DNA from: JANRJY01 sp033763735
GTDB lineage: Bacteria; Bacteroidota; Bacteroidia; Cytophagales; UBA9547
Direction of reading: 5' to 3'
DNA: 5,437 nt
Assembly: GCA_033763735.1 (NCBI GenBank)
Contig: JANRJY010000004.1
Span: 1-5,437, forward strand
The position numbers were made by a program, and so were the translations under genes. Below the pieces are notes generated by a model. It had not been told where the DNA came from, ran no database searches, and saw only the letters and a list, made by a program, of their open reading frames with translations. Shown piece by piece: positions 5,423 to 5,437 of this stretch. Positions within the stretch are counted from its first letter, which is position 1. The number at the start of each line of letters is the position of its first letter.

Positions 5423-5437
5423 GGTATTTTAATAGGT

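Noticed and set aside
5347..5436. Open minus-strand frame running in from the right edge (about 28 codons ending in TAA at 5347-5349), as the tail of an upstream gene.
   Set aside because: Very AT-rich, no recognisable motif, and it would end inside the likely promoter/leader of the AraC-family gene.

Overview
The window is a compact, AT-rich stretch in which all nine recognisable genes lie on the minus strand, so the biological order runs from high to low coordinates. Three things suggest a member of the Bacteroidota (Flavobacteriia/Cytophagia/Sphingobacteriia type): the low GC, the lack of purine-rich Shine-Dalgarno sequences before start codons, and a perfect match to the phylum's -7 element TAnnTTTG (TATCTTTG at 4349-4356). 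The gene families also fit, for example the small Bacteroidota domain usually mislabelled 'phosphoribosylpyrophosphate synthetase'. I cannot name a genus.

Layout in transcription order. An AraC-family regulator (4396-5307) comes first, behind a 130-base leader region. A 104-base intergenic region follows, with a good promoter and two copies of CCTTAGAA next to it. Then comes module 1: a BLVRB/NmrA-like NAD(P)H-binding protein (3656-4291), a SnoaL/NTF2-like protein (3235-3621), and a divergent SDR-fold protein without the catalytic tyrosine (2507-3205). A 71-base gap with a possible weak promoter separates this from module 2: a second SnoaL/NTF2-like protein (2037-2435), an OsmC-family peroxiredoxin-like protein (1623-2030), a small YjdJ-type GNAT acetyltransferase (1343-1621), a YjdI-type Fe-S protein fused to a second domain (789-1325), and a pirin/quercetinase-like bicupin (67-792). 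Within module 2 the spacings are 6 nt, 1 nt, 17 nt and a 4-nt ATGA overlap, which is strong evidence of one co-translated operon. The first 66 bases hold no supported gene and look richer in GC than the rest.

Working together: every product is predicted to be a small soluble cytoplasmic protein; no signal peptide or membrane segment is evident. The mix is thiol peroxidase-like (OsmC), cupin dioxygenase-like (pirin), Fe-S protein, two nucleotide-binding Rossmann proteins and two SnoaL-like pocket proteins under an adjacent AraC regulator. It fits an inducible response to reactive electrophiles, quinones or organic peroxides. That role is inferred from family membership; no substrate can be read from the sequence. 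The most unusual items are the YjdI two-domain fusion, the SDR lacking Tyr of YxxxK, and the direct-repeat promoter beside the regulator gene.
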